From the NCBI GenBank assembly GCA_016866375.1, contig VGMK01000098.1, positions 1-7,486 on the forward strand: a DNA stretch of 7,486 nt, written 5' to 3'. Below are positions 5,706 through 7,486 of the stretch, in pieces (the stretch's first letter is position 1; the number at the start of each line of letters is the position of its first letter). Under the pieces are notes generated by a model. The model was not told where the DNA came from. It searched no databases and worked only from the letters and a program-made list of their open reading frames with translations. The position numbers and the translations under genes are program-made. The DNA comes from Bacteroidota bacterium. Lineage in GTDB: Bacteria; Bacteroidota; Bacteroidia; Flavobacteriales_D; Crocinitomicaceae.

Positions 5706-6392
5706 ATGCTCAGAAGATTTGTTTATAGCACTAAAAGTAAATCAGGAAAGGAGCCGCCTTCTTTCAAGGTGAATATTATTGCAAGTCAGGTCGGAGTCGA
5801 CAAAGTGATAAAATTTTATCTACTTTTAGACCCACGCTCTGGTCTTATCACGTGGTACCCTGCCACACTTGTTCAGGCAAATAGAATGCCTATTGAAAAG
5901 GGAGATTGTTTTTTGTTTTCTCCCGCCATGTATAAGTATTGGTTCGGTAATTCTATTCACGAGGAGTATAAGAGGCTTAGCCAGATTGCGTTAGAAAATT
6001 TTGAAAAAATCACAAAAAATAGTTCATTAATCATCGAAAATGATGACTTTTTTGTTGTTAGCTTCTCTTTTCTTCAGTCACATATTAAAGGCTCAGAAGT
6101 AAGTTACTATTGCATTGGAGATTTGCTTAAGTCGTGGATCAATCACACTAGAGCACAAACTAAAGATGGTATTTATATGTTGAAGGTCTCCGTTTGTTTT
6201 TCGACATCAAATTATACTTATTTGGCCTGGGACTATGTTGGTCAAAGGCTTGTAAGAGGAAAAGGGAAGAGTGAAAATTGTTACAAGTTCTATTTTGATC
6301 TTAAGCAACTTGATTCTCATTGGAAAAGGAATTCGTATCCGGATATTGCTAGAATTATGAATCTTTTTGATAACTTAAATATCAACTACTAA
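5706..6392 (+). CDS. Hypothetical protein, no recognised family
   Basis: A soluble 228-residue protein with no signal peptide, membrane helix or catalytic motif that I recognise. It is rich in aromatic residues and alternates short strand-like segments (VIKFYLLLDPRSGLITWYPATLV; FFVVSFSFLQSHI; GIYMLKVSVCFSTSNYTYLAW) with a helical stretch (SIHEEYKRLSQIALENFEKITK), so a mixed alpha/beta fold is likely. The N-terminus is basic. It follows the HExxH gene after an 80-bp gap containing a near-match promoter (TAATTTGC, 5677-5684, one base short of consensus spacing) and ends 11 bp before the aspartic-protease gene, with which it is almost certainly co-transcribed. Its place between two peptidase genes makes a substrate, inhibitor or adaptor role possible, but nothing in the sequence proves this. 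Confidence 0.7.
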   Translation: MLRRFVYSTKSKSGKEPPSFKVNIIASQVGVDKVIKFYLLLDPRSGLITWYPATLVQANRMPIEKGDCFLFSPAMYKYWFGNSIHEEYKRLSQIALENFEKITKNSSLIIENDDFFVVSFSFLQSHIKGSEVSYYCIGDLLKSWINHTRAQTKDGIYMLKVSVCFSTSNYTYLAWDYVGQRLVRGKGKSENCYKFYFDLKQLDSHWKRNSYPDIARIMNLFDNLNINY

Positions 6393-6403
6393 AAAATTAC
6401 GCT

Positions 6404-7102
6404 ATGACCACTTATGCTATAACTCTAATTGATAATGTACCTGCGATTACAACTCCTCAAAATCAGGTTTTACTAATAGATACTGGAAGCCCAAGTTCAT
6501 TTTCAGAAACTGGCGAAATAGAAATTTCAGGGCAAAAATATCATGTGCCTACTATTTTACACGGAAAAGTAACGGCTACATATTTGAAGAATGCAATGCA
6601 TAGTAATGTTATTTGCGGGTTAGTGGGTATGGATATTATTTCGAAGGGGATCTATGAATTTGACTATCAAAACCATGTATTGAAAATATTTGCATTGGAA
6701 GATAATTTATTTTCTCTTGGGGGCGAACAGATAGATTTAAGTTATGTAGCTGGAATACCAATTTTGCCTATATATGTAGGTACCACTAGTGTAGTTCAAA
6801 AGTTTATCTTGGATACAGGTGCAAAACTTTCTTATGCTATTCCAGAAATATGCCGAGATCTTCAAAACGTAGGTGTCGATTTAGATTTTAATCCTTTTAT
6901 GGGTGAGAATCTTCAGGTTAATAAGCATTCTGATTTTGTTTATAAGGTAGGATCTAAATTTATTCAACATATTATTCATGAAAATGCCCGCGTAACGAGT
7001 ACAGTTCGTCAATTTGCTTCCGCTGGGATACTTGGGTATCATTTTATGAAAAATCAAAAAATAGTTTTAAATCCTATATCTAAGCAGTTGATAATATTCT
7101 GA
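6404..7102 (+). CDS. Two-lobed, retropepsin-type aspartic protease
   Basis: A 232-residue protein with two catalytic Asp-Thr-Gly motifs: LLIDTGSPSSF (Asp26) and FILDTGAKLSYA (Asp137). Each is followed by the hydrophobic-Gly block that completes an aspartic protease lobe: GLVGMDII (72-79) and GILGYHFM (208-215). Each lobe then ends in a similar strand pair (YEFDYQNHVLKIF and IVLNPISKQLIIF). The two halves, about 110 residues each, are therefore tandem retropepsin-like domains, giving one complete active site per chain as in pepsin, where viral retropepsins need a homodimer. There is no signal peptide or propeptide, and the first catalytic Asp is only 26 residues from the start, so the enzyme should be cytoplasmic. 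The ATG is 11 bp after the preceding stop. Substrate unknown. Confidence 0.83.
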   Translation: MTTYAITLIDNVPAITTPQNQVLLIDTGSPSSFSETGEIEISGQKYHVPTILHGKVTATYLKNAMHSNVICGLVGMDIISKGIYEFDYQNHVLKIFALEDNLFSLGGEQIDLSYVAGIPILPIYVGTTSVVQKFILDTGAKLSYAIPEICRDLQNVGVDLDFNPFMGENLQVNKHSDFVYKVGSKFIQHIIHENARVTSTVRQFASAGILGYHFMKNQKIVLNPISKQLIIF

Positions 7103-7120
7103 AATATTTTTATTTCTAAC

Positions 7121-7190
7121 AAATGTTTCACATTTAGGAAGTACTTCCAAAATAAGAAACATCGTTTAGAAGTATTATGAATATACTTCT
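7121..7190. promoter_or_regulatory. Cluster of three palindromes before and over the propeller gene start
   Basis: Within the 74-bp gap and the first codons are three perfect inverted repeats: AAATGT-TTC-ACATTT (7121-7135), the gapless 12-bp palindrome GGAAGTACTTCC (7137-7148), and AGAAGTAT-7 nt-ATACTTCT (7168-7190). The second and third share the half-site GAAGTA/TACTTC, with centres about 36 bp apart. The ATG at 7177 lies in the loop of the third. Operator sites for a dimeric regulator, or an RNA hairpin controlling translation, both fit. No TAnnTTTG element was found here. Confidence 0.5.
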
Positions 7191-7486
7191 GCTTGCCTTA
7201 TTAAGCCTTGTCTCTTCTTTTTTTATTTTTCTTTCTGGCCCCAAAGCACCGCCGTATCAGCCAATTGATGAAGCGCTTCCTCTTCGTTGGCAAAGTAACA
7301 TCGGTAGAGTTTCATTTAGGTCAAATATCTCCACTCATAAAGATTTACTCATAATAGGCTCAAATGGAAATGAATTCAGAGATGGTAGTTTTATGGATCT
7401 GAATTCTGGTGTCTATTTCATTAATTCTGTTACTGGTAAAATAAAAACTTCAGTAAGTAAAGAAAGATGGGGTGACTTTGATGTCA
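7177..7486 (+). CDS. Exported or membrane-anchored PQQ-type beta-propeller-like protein, N-terminal part
   Basis: The first 103 codons of a gene that runs off the right edge. The N-terminus MNILLLALLSLVSSFFIFLSG is a hydrophobic segment that serves as a signal peptide or single membrane anchor; it has no lipobox cysteine and little positive charge in front. After a proline-containing linker (PKAPPYQPIDEALPLRW) come strand blocks typical of PQQ-like beta-propeller blades: WQSNIGRVSFRSNIS, DLLIIGSNGNEF, and GVYFINSVTGKI (the 'G-x-x-x-x-hN-x-x-TGK' blade signature). Such proteins act in the periplasm or at the cell surface as scaffolds or, when PQQ is bound, as dehydrogenases; enzyme activity cannot be judged from this fragment. 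It follows the aspartic-protease gene by 74 bp, a gap filled with palindromes, so it may be separately regulated. Its link to the upstream genes is uncertain. Confidence 0.68.
   Translation, partial: MNILLLALLSLVSSFFIFLSGPKAPPYQPIDEALPLRWQSNIGRVSFRSNISTHKDLLIIGSNGNEFRDGSFMDLNSGVYFINSVTGKIKTSVSKERWGDFDV

Overview
The window looks like an accessory island from a member of the Bacteroidota. Three things suggest this. The DNA is AT-rich. Start codons mostly lack purine-rich Shine-Dalgarno sequences. Several intergenic regions carry the Bacteroidota -7 promoter motif TAnnTTTG (2514-2521 and 3428-3435 on the minus strand, 3440-3447 on the plus strand). No RNA gene, transposase, integrase or CRISPR array is visible.

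Left half (1-3340), minus strand. Read in the direction of transcription, the genes are: an orphan half-size HsdS-like DNA-specificity protein (3340-2594); a DUF1871-like small protein (2488-2075); an unrecognised basic protein with a weak HNH-like pattern (1954-1397); a membrane-anchored bacterial PH-domain protein (1382-933); a small caspase-like protein with a candidate His/Cys dyad (917-360); and the N-terminal part of a WYL-family transcriptional regulator that leaves the window (319-1). The last four are spaced 14, 15 and 40 bp apart and probably form one operon. A strong two-tier hairpin lies in the leader of that group (1981-2034).

Right half (3465-7486), plus strand. An AAA+ ATPase with an N-terminal winged-helix-like region (3465-5144) is followed 19 bp later by a membrane-anchored HExxH protein (5164-5625). 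Then come an unrecognised 228-residue protein (5706-6392), a two-lobed single-chain aspartic protease with two DTG motifs (6404-7102), and the start of an exported or membrane-anchored protein that looks like a PQQ-type beta-propeller (7177 to the window end). Base composition drops sharply between the ATPase (about 42% GC in a hand-counted sample) and the metallopeptidase gene (about 26%), so the row may be mosaic.

As a whole: candidate peptidases of three catalytic classes (cysteine, metallo, aspartic) sit within 7.5 kb, beside an AAA+ ATPase, a DNA-recognition subunit, a WYL regulator, and membrane or exported proteins. This is the kind of parts list found in bacterial conflict and defence islands. 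No named system is recognised. The idea that the plus-strand genes form one protease-based system, with the AAA+ ATPase and the membrane HExxH protein acting together like a split FtsH, is inference from gene order and motifs only.
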